DNA from: Devosia sp.
GTDB taxonomy: Bacteria > Pseudomonadota > Alphaproteobacteria > Rhizobiales > Devosiaceae
Reading direction: 5' to 3'
Assembly: GCA_017794705.1 (NCBI GenBank)
Contig: CP051235.1
Span: forward strand, 2,171,010-2,235,009
DNA: 64,000 bases
Shown here: one piece after another, positions 57,009 to 64,000 of the stretch
Numbering within the stretch: the stretch's first letter is position 1
Layout of the letters: every line of letters begins with the position of its first letter
The notes under the pieces: model-generated
What the model saw: only the letters and a program-made list of their open reading frames with translations
The model's database searches: none
Told to the model about the DNA's origin: nothing
Program-made: the position numbers and the translations under genes

Positions 57009-57428
57009 TCAGTGTTCGTTCGGATCATTCTCGGCATCAGTCTGAGTGGCATGCACTGTGCCGTGGAGATGATCTGCCGGACCATAAAGAGCGTAAAGCT
57101 TGAGCGGCTCGGTGCCAGTGTTTGTCACATTGTGCCAAGTCCCGGCCGGCACAAGGATTGCCCAGTCACCGGCCACTTCGCGCTCGAAACTCAATTGGTC
57201 TTTGGAGGGGCCCATTTGAACGCGTCCCTGGCCCTGTTCAAGTCGCAGAAACTGATCGACCTCTTCATGAACCTCCAAACCAATGTCACCACCAACGGGG
57301 ATTGTCATGAGTGTCAACTGCAGGTGCTTGCCTGTCCACCTTGTCGTTCGGAAATTGGCGTTCTCCAGTGTGTCCTTTTCAATGTCTACGACGAAGGGGT
57401 CGGCTCCATAGTCTTTCGTGTCGGTCAT
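57009..57428 (-). CDS. Cupin domain protein
   Basis: 139 residues, one small beta-barrel. The two cupin motifs are visible: IGLEVHEEVDQFLRLEQGQGRVQ (His and Glu ligands) and VPAGTWHNVTNTG (second His). Such stand-alone cupins bind a metal and act as isomerases, dioxygenases or sensors; no substrate can be read from this sequence. Lies alone, convergent with the end of the mobile element. Confidence 0.87.
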   Translation of the reverse strand: MTDTKDYGADPFVVDIEKDTLENANFRTTRWTGKHLQLTLMTIPVGGDIGLEVHEEVDQFLRLEQGQGRVQMGPSKDQLSFEREVAGDWAILVPAGTWHNVTNTGTEPLKLYALYGPADHLHGTVHATQTDAENDPNEH

Positions 57429-57641
57429 CCATCCTGCCTTAGTGTTTAATTAGATGAGTCTAATATAGTTTTGTACCTCAGGCTTGCCACCTGTGAAAAC
57501 TGCGACATACTGTGCAGGGGTGCAAGATTGCGTTCAGCTACGCAAAAGTAGCGCCCGGTGGGTCAGTCTCTGAGCACCGCAACGCGGCGGCCACGTCATG
57601 AGGGAGTTGGATCGCCTGACCCTGAACAACCGGAGGATGTG

Positions 57642-57848
57642 ATGCGACGGAACTATCTTCTGCCCTGGTGGATTGGCCTTGCAATCATCGCTGCCGCAGT
57701 CGCCTATATTGCCTATCGCTTCTCCTGCATGGAATGCGGACACCCTGGTGGGGTGGCAGAGTTCATGGTCTTGGGCGTCATCCCAATCGTCTATTTGGCC
57801 CTGATGTATCTGACACTCAAAAGCCAGGCAGACAGCGAACGTCGCTAG
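57642..57848 (+). CDS. Small two-pass membrane protein
   Basis: 68 residues from ATG with GGAGG 4 bp upstream. Two hydrophobic segments (LLPWWIGLAIIAAAVAYIAY, about 5-24, and FMVLGVIPIVYLALMYLTL, about 38-56) with a short CMECGHPGG loop containing a CxxC pair, which could bind metal or form a disulfide. No family recognised. It stands alone. Confidence 0.6.
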   Translation: MRRNYLLPWWIGLAIIAAAVAYIAYRFSCMECGHPGGVAEFMVLGVIPIVYLALMYLTLKSQADSERR

Positions 57849-58558
57849 GCAATTGCCGCGCCAGTTGGCTTGAATTGCAGAGCACCCACGAATACGTGCC
57901 CCTATGCCATCAACTCCACCACCCCGAGCGCAGCTCCACTATATTGACGGTACAAAGGGACAATCCACCTCAAACGCTGCACGTTAGCGTCGAGACCCCC
58001 ACGCAAATGTGGGGCAAAATTCGCTTGGGTCCTCAAAACCCAACAAGAATGTGGGGCGGCGGAGCGGGCAGTCTCCAAGCAGCTATTGAGTTTTTCAGCG
58101 AGAGACTCCTCCCCAGGGCTCGGCGATCAGCCCTATGCGGCTACCGAGTCAATGAACCGCGTCGCGGCAGACAGTTCAACCAAGTCGTAATTCGAATGGG
58201 AAATCGTTGGAGAGCTGTGGTTGTTGGGATGTATGAAGTTCGCAGTAGGTCCCTAAACTCAAGAGGTCCTGAGCGAATTAGGAAATCGTCTTCGTCTGAC
58301 TAAGTGTGTCAATCTGCTCAGGAGCGGGCACGGCGTAAACACTCGTGTCACCAGTTGCTCTCCGGACAACAACGAGGTCTCAGTCAACCATCATTTCACT
58401 GAGGTTACTGGTTGATCGGCATTTAGGTCGGCACGACCCGCTGCCTTCGCTCCAGGCGCCTACTTTGGCATTACGGTGAGTTTGCAGCGTGTTCATCCAA
58501 AGAGCGCTATGTCCGCCCCGAAGCGAGCGGGAGAAAACACCACCCTGCTTTAGTCCGA
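57849..58558. other. Gene-free stretch
   Basis: About 710 bp with no supported gene. A short hairpin (CCCCCACGCAAATGTGGGGC, 57997-58016) lies within it. The rest shows no coding bias and no repeat I could identify. Confidence 0.5.
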
Positions 58559-58735
58559 CTAGCGCACGTTTAGGAACTCAGCCTGCATAAGAACTCGCGG
58601 AATGTCTTGGCGGCGCAGGCCCTTCGCATGCAGCTGATCATCGCTCAGCGCGGACAAGTTTGAGTACAGCGCTGCTGCGCGACGAGCCCGGCGGAAGTCG
58701 CCAACCAAGTTGCCAAGTTCAGTAAACATGTTCAT
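58559..58735 (-). CDS. DUF1127 small protein
   Basis: 58 residues. The C-terminal helix pattern ALYSNLSALSDDQLHAKGLRRQDIPRVL is the DUF1127 signature (Arg-rich helix, L-sD--L...G..R.DIP). GGAG lies 7 bp before the ATG; an ATG two codons later is the alternative start. DUF1127 proteins are 45-75-residue, often stress- or phosphate-induced, and some bind RNA in alphaproteobacteria. Function here unknown. Stands alone, between two regions without genes. Confidence 0.75.
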   Translation of the reverse strand: MNMFTELGNLVGDFRRARRAAALYSNLSALSDDQLHAKGLRRQDIPRVLMQAEFLNVR

Positions 58736-58850
58736 GACCTAACTCCACTAGTCTGTTCACCAACAAAATGGAGTCTGCCCGCGGCAGATTCAATGAGCCT
58801 GTTTGCAGGTCTGCTATGCACAAATCTGAGTTTGGGTTCGGCATCCTTGG

Positions 58851-59693
58851 CTAAATCGGTTGGGTGCCTTGTTGGGCTGGCACGAAGTCGCTCGAGGTCC
58901 ATTGGTCCGACTGAATCAGGTAATTTGCTCTCTTTTGCGCATCCAACAAAACCGGGAGCACTTGTTCCACTACCTCTTCCATCCGCATGCGGGCGGTCGC
59001 AAGCGCGACATTAACGGCACAAATGCAGCGACCTTCCGTATCGCTAAACGGAACGGCAATTGACCTCAGTCCAAGTTCCAGTTCCTGATCGACCAGAGCG
59101 TATCCATCGTTTCGAACCTGTTCGATGATCCCTTCCAGGCGACCCGGGTCTGTTTCGGTATAGGGCGTAAATCTTTGTAGTTCCAAATGGTCCAGCAAAT
59201 GTCTAAGTCGTGCGGTGTCCGAAGCCAACAGGACTCTGCCAAGTGCCGTGCAATGTGCGGGAAGACGGCTACCGACCCCGATATCGTACATCGTGAACTT
59301 GCGTTTGGTGGTCCTTGCAACCAGCACAATGTCGGAACCGTCAAATATGGCGGCGGAAGAAGATTCTTGAATGGACTCTGAAATGGCGTCCAAGCTTGGT
59401 TGAACTAACTCTGGCAGCTTCAACGAGCTCAGGTACTGAAACCCAAGCTCAAGCACCTTGGGCTGCAAGTGAAAGTGCTTTCCGTCAAATCGAACATAAC
59501 CGACAGAGCAAAGTGTGTGTAAAGCGCGCCGTGCTGACGCTCTGGTGATGCCGACAAGTTTTGCAGCATCCGTCAAACTAAGCATGGGACGATCAGCATT
59601 GAAACAAGCTAAGATCGCCAGACCTTTCACCAGTCCGTGGACGATGTCTTTATTGGCGTCGCTGGAAAGGGGACCAGTTGCTGGAGCGTTCAT
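58851..59693 (-). CDS. IclR family transcriptional regulator
   Basis: 280 residues from ATG at 59693. Winged helix (IVHGLVKGLAILACF, MLSLTDAAKLVGITRASARRALHTL) and an IclR effector domain (VARTTKRKFTMYDIGVGSRLPAHCTALGRVLLA, GYALVDQELELGLRSIAVPF). Closest in pattern to the PcaR/PcaU/PobR branch that often controls aromatic or organic-acid catabolism. Divergent from the tctCBA operon, 147 bp away, so probably its regulator. Confidence 0.93.
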   Translation of the reverse strand: MNAPATGPLSSDANKDIVHGLVKGLAILACFNADRPMLSLTDAAKLVGITRASARRALHTLCSVGYVRFDGKHFHLQPKVLELGFQYLSSLKLPELVQPSLDAISESIQESSSAAIFDGSDIVLVARTTKRKFTMYDIGVGSRLPAHCTALGRVLLASDTARLRHLLDHLELQRFTPYTETDPGRLEGIIEQVRNDGYALVDQELELGLRSIAVPFSDTEGRCICAVNVALATARMRMEEVVEQVLPVLLDAQKRANYLIQSDQWTSSDFVPAQQGTQPI

Positions 59694-59840
59694 GATTCTG
59701 ACCGAGGATGTGCGAATAGCGAACAATGTGCGCAAAATTGACCATAGCCTGATCCATACCATAGTCACAAGCGTCGAACGATGCGCTCATCAGTCCAACT
59801 CGATTTGAGTCATCGTCTAGGCTTCAATGGAGGAGGAATC
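59694..59840. promoter_or_regulatory. Divergent promoter region with paired ACCATAG sites
   Basis: The 147-bp gap between the IclR gene and tctC. ACCATAG occurs at 59741-59747 and again at 59758-59764, direct repeats 17 bp apart (start to start). They could be half-sites for the IclR protein; suggested only by position and repetition. Confidence 0.45.
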
Positions 59841-60794
59841 ATGAATATCAAATATCTCACGTTGGCCGCATTTGCCGCCGCAGCAATGGCCACGCCGGCT
59901 GTCGCTCAACAGTACCCACCGGAATCCGCAACAATCGTTGTCGGGTCTTCGCCCGGAGGCAGCACCGACGCCATGGCGAGAATCATTGCCGATGGTCTCA
60001 GCCAGAAATGGGGCGTGCCTGTGGTGGTTGAGAACCGCGAAGGTGCGATGAACACAATTGCCGCTGGACACGTGGCAAACTCCGAACCGGACGGATCGGT
60101 TTTGCTCATGGCCAGCCCGCAGCATACTCAGGCCCCGGCGCAAGTCGATCTGGCATTCGATGCGGTGGAAGACTTTGCGCCTGTGACCATGGTCGACAAG
60201 TACCCAACCTATCTGGTGGTGAATACGTCCGTTCCCGTGGAGAACGCTGCAGAATTCGTCCAGTACGTTTTGGACAACCCAAATGAATTGAACTTTGGCT
60301 CGGCCGGACGCGGAAGTGGCCAGTTTCGGAACATGACCATTCTGATGAATGCAACCGGCATGGAAATGGCCGAAATCACCTACAGCGGCGGTAGTCCGAC
60401 AAACGTCGCTCTCATGGGCAACGAAGTGCAGACTACATTCTCGACGCTCAGCGGGGTACGCAGCTTCGACGAAAGCCAGGTGCGTGTCTTGGCGGTGACC
60501 ACTGCAACGCCATCCGCCTTCATGCCCGATGTTCCTCCGCTGCAGGACGCCGCAAATCTGGAGTCCTTTGACGAATTCGACTGGCATGGCCTGTTTGCAC
60601 CCGGCGGAACGCCAGACGAGATCGTCAACAACATTCGTGATGACGTGGTGGAACTTATGGAAGATCCCGAAATTCGCGCTGCGGTCGACAACCTCGGCGT
60701 GGAACTCGTGCTTAACACCCCGGCAGAATTCAGCGATTTTGTTGAACGTGACATTGAGCGGTGGACCGAGTTCTTCGGTTCCTTGGACCAGTAG
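59841..60794 (+). CDS. Tripartite tricarboxylate transporter substrate-binding protein (TctC)
   Basis: 317 residues from ATG with GGAGG upstream; upstream in-frame starts would enter the promoter gap. Signal peptide ending VAQQ. TctC/Bug fold pattern: ATIVVGSSPGGSTDAMARIIADGL, VVVENREGAMNTIAAGHVANSEPDGSVLLMAS and ELNFGSAGRGSGQFRNMTILM. Delivers a carboxylated solute to TctBA. Ligand not identifiable. Confidence 0.95.
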   Translation: MNIKYLTLAAFAAAAMATPAVAQQYPPESATIVVGSSPGGSTDAMARIIADGLSQKWGVPVVVENREGAMNTIAAGHVANSEPDGSVLLMASPQHTQAPAQVDLAFDAVEDFAPVTMVDKYPTYLVVNTSVPVENAAEFVQYVLDNPNELNFGSAGRGSGQFRNMTILMNATGMEMAEITYSGGSPTNVALMGNEVQTTFSTLSGVRSFDESQVRVLAVTTATPSAFMPDVPPLQDAANLESFDEFDWHGLFAPGGTPDEIVNNIRDDVVELMEDPEIRAAVDNLGVELVLNTPAEFSDFVERDIERWTEFFGSLDQ

Positions 60795-60807
60795 CACCTT
60801 CTGGCGG

Positions 60808-60834
60808 GACGGCGCCTTTCCACTTGGCGCCGTC
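60808..60834 (+). terminator. Hairpin between tctC and tctB
   Basis: GACGGCGCC and GGCGCCGTC form a perfect 9-bp stem with a 9-nt loop, 14 bp after the tctC stop. It likely attenuates or stabilises the message so that more binding protein than permease is made, the same layout as the dctP-dctQ hairpin in this window. Confidence 0.75.
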
Positions 60835-60896
60835 TCGTCAAACTTGTCACCCTCAACGCAATACTCCGTGCCGCCTCAAATCAGCCAAGGTGCCTA

Positions 60897-61343
60897 ATGC
60901 TTCTCAACCGACCCAAAGATTTGTTTGCCGGTATTGTATTTGCAGTGATTGGCGTTGGGGCTTTTACAGGTGCGCTCTCCTACGAAGTCGGTGCACCTAA
61001 CCGCATGGGACCGGGATACGTTCCGGCTGCAATAGGACTTATGCTGTTGGCGACGGGTGTGGGACTTGTCGTCCAAGCAATTGTGCGAAGAGAGCCCGAC
61101 GCGCTCGACCAGCATTTTCTCGCGCCATTCTTTCTCATCTTGCTTGGCGTGACAGCTTTCGCACTGCTCATAGATCATGTGGGCCTTGTTCCCTCGCTGC
61201 TGGCCCTGGTGTTGCTCTCGTGCGGTCACCGTCTTCGCCGGCATTCGCTTGAGGTCTTTTTGATCTTCTTAGCTCTTGCGGTCTTTTGTTCACTTCTGTT
61301 CGTGCGGCTGCTCGGTCAGAACATCCCCCTGTTTTGGTGGTAG
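60897..61343 (+). CDS. Tripartite tricarboxylate transporter small permease (TctB)
   Basis: 148 residues, four membrane segments. DLFAGIVFAVIGVGAFTGALSYEVGAPNRMGPGYVPAAIGLMLLATG is the TctB signature. It is the small membrane subunit joined to TctA. Follows the hairpin after tctC. Confidence 0.92.
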   Translation: MLLNRPKDLFAGIVFAVIGVGAFTGALSYEVGAPNRMGPGYVPAAIGLMLLATGVGLVVQAIVRREPDALDQHFLAPFFLILLGVTAFALLIDHVGLVPSLLALVLLSCGHRLRRHSLEVFLIFLALAVFCSLLFVRLLGQNIPLFWW

Positions 61344-61361
61344 AGAGCCGAGTTCCAAGCC

Positions 61362-62885
61362 ATGGAAATGTTCGTCGAAATTATTAGTGGCTTCTCTGTC
61401 GCGCTGACGCCCGTCAATGTCATGTACTGCCTGATCGGCGTGCTTCTAGGCATGCTCGTGGGAATTCTGCCTGGCATCAGCCCGGTGGTTGCCATTGCTA
61501 TGCTGCTGCCGATTACCTTCCAACTTCCGACCGTGACGGCACTCATCATGCTTGCAGGCATCTACTACGGGGCCAGTAGTGCTGGATCAATCACGTCCAT
61601 CATGTTGAACATGCCAGGTGAACCATCCGCCGTTGTGCTGACTTTTGACGGTCATCCACTCGCCAAGCAAGGCAGAGCAGGTCACGCATTGAGTGTCTCG
61701 GCCCTGTCGGGTTTTCTAGCCGGCACGATAGCGGTTTGCCTGATTGCGTTCCTTTCCCCGTCGCTTGCGAAGCTGGCTCTTTCCTTCCAGGCGCCAGAAT
61801 ACACTGCAGCCATCCTGCTTGCTTTGCTGGCCGTCACCGCTGTGTCTTCAGAGCCGATACTCAAGGCCTGGGGAATGACGTTGATAGGAATCTTAATTGG
61901 AACAATCGGAATCGACACCACTTCTGGGATTGCTCGGTTCACTTTTGGTGACCCCCGTCTCGCCGAGGGTTTGAGCTTCGTTGCCATTCCAATCGGGCTG
62001 TTCGCCTTTACCGAAATCGCATTCACTTTGGGGGCAAAGACACCTGAGTCTCGCACAAAGACGCGGTTCCGCGACATGTTTCCGTCGTTCTCGATCCTGA
62101 AACAGGCATTCCTTCCGGCCCTGCGCGGCACAGCAGTAGGCGTGCCTTTGGGAATCCTGCCCGGTGGCGGACCGCTAATTTCAGCGGTGACGGCCTATGC
62201 TATTGAAAAACGCGTGTCGAAAGATCCGTCTCGTTTCGGCAAGGGTGCAATCGAAGGCGTCGCGGCGCCCGAGGCCGCAACCAATTCGGCGGCGTTCAAC
62301 TCGTTCATTCCCATGTTGTCACTGGGCATTCCGGCGAGCGTGTCGATGGCGCTGATGCTCGGCGGGTTGCTGATCCAAGGGGTCCAGCCGGGCCCGCGGC
62401 TCGTGACGCAGCATCCCGATGTTTTCTGGGGACTGATTTCTTCAATGTGGGTCGGAAACCTGATGCTGTTGGCGCTCTGCCTGCCGCTGGTCGGCGTCTG
62501 GATCAAAATGCTGCAGACACCCTACAAATATCTCTACCCCCTTATTCTCGCCTGCTGCTGCATCGGCATTTATACATTCCGTCTCGAAAGCTTTGACATT
62601 CTTGTCGCTGTCGGCATCGCGATCTTCGGCTACGCCATGACCAAGTTCGACTGTCCGCCAGCCCCCTTGCTGTTGGGGGTAGTGCTTGGCCCGATGCTTG
62701 AAGAAAATCTGCGACGTTCTTTCTTGTTGTCTCGCGGCGATCCATCGATCTTCGTGACGCGACCCATCAGCCTCACCATAATCCTGCTGATGATCGTCAT
62801 CGTTTTCCTGTCGTTGCGATCCGCCATGCGGAATCGAAGGCAGAAAGCACTAGAAGCATCCCTAGCTCAGAATTTGGATTCATGA
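61362..62885 (+). CDS. Tripartite tricarboxylate transporter large permease (TctA)
   Basis: 507 residues with about 11-12 membrane segments and the TctA signatures GILPGISPVVAIAMLLPIT, YYGASSAGSITSIMLNMPGEPSAV and GILPGGGPLISAVTAYAIEKRVSKDPSRFGKGAIEGVAAPEAATNSA. Main channel of the sodium- or proton-driven importer. The stop overlaps the following start (ATGA). Confidence 0.96.
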   Translation: MEMFVEIISGFSVALTPVNVMYCLIGVLLGMLVGILPGISPVVAIAMLLPITFQLPTVTALIMLAGIYYGASSAGSITSIMLNMPGEPSAVVLTFDGHPLAKQGRAGHALSVSALSGFLAGTIAVCLIAFLSPSLAKLALSFQAPEYTAAILLALLAVTAVSSEPILKAWGMTLIGILIGTIGIDTTSGIARFTFGDPRLAEGLSFVAIPIGLFAFTEIAFTLGAKTPESRTKTRFRDMFPSFSILKQAFLPALRGTAVGVPLGILPGGGPLISAVTAYAIEKRVSKDPSRFGKGAIEGVAAPEAATNSAAFNSFIPMLSLGIPASVSMALMLGGLLIQGVQPGPRLVTQHPDVFWGLISSMWVGNLMLLALCLPLVGVWIKMLQTPYKYLYPLILACCCIGIYTFRLESFDILVAVGIAIFGYAMTKFDCPPAPLLLGVVLGPMLEENLRRSFLLSRGDPSIFVTRPISLTIILLMIVIVFLSLRSAMRNRRQKALEASLAQNLDS

Positions 62886-63784
62886 CCAAACTTGCCGTAA
62901 TCACAGACTCACTTAGCGACGATCTCGAAACCGCCATCGGCCTGGCCGCGGCCGAAGGCGTGCGTCATTTGGAACTTCAAAGCGTCTGGAAGAAGCGCCT
63001 TTCAGACCTCACCGATGACGAGGTTGCGCATGTTAGAAGGATGACGGCCGACGCTGGTATGACCATCTGCTGCCTTTCCCAAAAGAACTTGTTTGGTGCA
63101 ATGCCTGTTGCGACGACGGACGCGGGTGACGACATCTATAAGTCGCACATGCGGGACCTGGCGCGGATCACTGAGATTGCAGCCGTGCTGGGAACCGATC
63201 TCCTGCGAATAATGTGTTTTCGCAAGGAAATGGTTCTGTTCGGCACTGGTGGTGCTGAAGATGCGGTGGTCACCAAGGGCGCCTGGGACAAGTTTGTTGA
63301 ACTAATGGATGCTCCGGTCCGTTTTGCGGAAGCCAACGGTATCCGGCTTGCAGTCGAGAACAGCACAAAGGGTATGGTCACCTCTGCCTTTCTTGCGCGC
63401 AAGTTGATTGATGAGATCGGTAGTAAATCGTTGCGGGCACTTTGGGACCCTTGCAACGCTCTGTATTATGGCGAAACGCCATATCCCAATGGCTTTGACC
63501 GTTTGAAGGACGGTTACCTCGCGCACATACACATCAAGGATGGAGTAGCGAACATCCCAGAGGCAAGCATGCATTTCCGTGCGCTTGGCGATGGTGCGGT
63601 CGGTCTCCACCTCAGTGCAATCGAGGAAGGGCTGCGCCGGATAGGCTATGAAGGCTACGTGTCGATGGAGAGCCTTTTCAGGCCGACGCCACTGGATGCT
63701 GCCGCCGGCTTCCGTGCCTCTGTCGGCAGGGCGCAGAGCCACTTCGGCAGTATGGATGGAGGGCAGCGTGCCACTGGCCGGTGA
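62882..63784 (+). CDS. Sugar phosphate isomerase/epimerase family protein (TIM barrel)
   Basis: 300 residues. AP-endonuclease-2-type TIM barrel: EGVRHLELQSVWKKRLSDLTDDEV, IRLAVENSTKGMVTSAFLARKLIDEIG, LWDPCNALYYGETPYPNGF, HIHIKDGV and GYEGYVSMES supply the Glu/His/Asp metal ligands. Members are xylose-isomerase-like isomerases, epimerases or hydrolases. Co-translated with tctA, so it probably acts on the imported compound or its product. Confidence 0.9.
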   Translation: MTKLAVITDSLSDDLETAIGLAAAEGVRHLELQSVWKKRLSDLTDDEVAHVRRMTADAGMTICCLSQKNLFGAMPVATTDAGDDIYKSHMRDLARITEIAAVLGTDLLRIMCFRKEMVLFGTGGAEDAVVTKGAWDKFVELMDAPVRFAEANGIRLAVENSTKGMVTSAFLARKLIDEIGSKSLRALWDPCNALYYGETPYPNGFDRLKDGYLAHIHIKDGVANIPEASMHFRALGDGAVGLHLSAIEEGLRRIGYEGYVSMESLFRPTPLDAAAGFRASVGRAQSHFGSMDGGQRATGR

Positions 63785-64000
63785 AGTGGCGATCGCCATC
63801 TGGAACGACATCACTGATGAAAAGCGCGACGGGTTCTTTGAGTGGCACCCGCGCGAACACGTGCCTGAACGGCTTGGGATTCCGGGGTTTCTTCGTGGTC
63901 GGCGGTATCGTGCCGTTGGACCCGGGGTCGAGTTCTTTACACTCTACGAACTGGCTGATGCCTCCGTGATCACAAGCCAAGCCTATCAGGCTCGATTGGC
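63756..64000 (+). CDS. Downstream gene, 3' truncated by the window end
   Basis: At least 81 residues; ATG at 63756 overlaps the upstream gene by 29 bp, and a GTG at 63768 is an alternative start. The text VAIAIWNDITDEKRDGFFEWHPREHVPERL, then LGIPGFLRGRRYRAVGPGVEFFTLYEL, has the WH..EHVPER..IPGF..GRRY pattern of a family of small (about 200-residue) proteins related to ferredoxin-like DUF4286/EthD folds. It would be the next gene of the tct operon; the function is unknown. Confidence 0.7.
   Translation, partial: MEGSVPLAGEVAIAIWNDITDEKRDGFFEWHPREHVPERLGIPGFLRGRRYRAVGPGVEFFTLYELADASVITSQAYQARL

Overview
The window is a GC-rich chromosomal segment of an alphaproteobacterium, most likely Hyphomicrobiales. 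The evidence is the atpHAGDC order, the obgE-proB-proA-nadD-rsfS-rlmH-envC-ctpA-yibQ-rppH string, a ribosomal protein L21 with an alphaproteobacterial C-terminal extension, an AztABCD zinc importer and Hyphomicrobiales-style intergenic repeats. A Devosia/Pelagibacterium-like genus would fit but cannot be proved from sequence reading alone.

1-20340 is core genome. The F1 sector of ATP synthase (atpH partial, atpA, atpG, atpD, atpC) ends at a clear terminator and is followed by 1.2 kb of non-coding, repeat-rich DNA. A long minus-strand block then carries rplU-rpmA, two GNAT acetyltransferases, obgE, proB, proA, nadD, rsfS, rlmH, an EnvC-like factor, ctpA, a YibQ-like deacetylase, rppH and an Asp/Glu racemase. 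Many junctions are ATGA overlaps. A Tat-exported MBL-fold hydrolase and tRNA-Ser(CGA) close the block.

20339-29954 looks like an accessory island entered at the 3' end of tRNA-Ser. A 184-bp direct repeat that follows the tRNA recurs 3,094 bp downstream together with a decayed copy of the tRNA 3' end. A secreted peptidoglycan-binding/alginate-lyase-like protein lies between the copies. After the second copy come a HEPN-domain gene and, on the opposite strand, a compact operon of a D12-class DNA adenine methylase, a HerA-like ATPase and a NurA-like nuclease. This is the best candidate for an undescribed (defence-like) system. No integrase is visible beside it.

29955-37451 is a zinc-scarcity regulon: AztA-B-C-D, a ZigA-type CobW GTPase and a DUF1826 protein on one strand, and zur plus a second CobW GTPase on the other, all arranged around an 18-bp Zur-box palindrome. 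37440-40280 holds small unknown ORFs and a copper module (SCO, YcnI-PCuAC fusion, small exported protein). 40420-43584 is a cobalamin riboswitch followed by a BtuD-BtuF-BtuC-like ABC importer.

43753-49997 holds a lone DUF3489 gene and a catabolic cluster (hydantoin/Asp-Glu racemase-like protein without its second Cys, TRAP transporter, GntR regulator, PuuE-type allantoinase-like protein) that suggests ureide or hydantoin use. 50021-56643 is a compact mobile element with a serine recombinase-DUF2924-DUF3489 operon on one strand and a RecD-like helicase, archaeo-eukaryotic-type primase and DUF5906 P4-like helicase on the other; no capsid genes are present. 57009-64000 holds a cupin, a small membrane protein, a DUF1127 protein, an IclR regulator and a tripartite tricarboxylate transporter (TctC-TctB-TctA) with a sugar-phosphate isomerase-like protein and a truncated final ORF, probably a catabolic operon for an organic or sugar acid.
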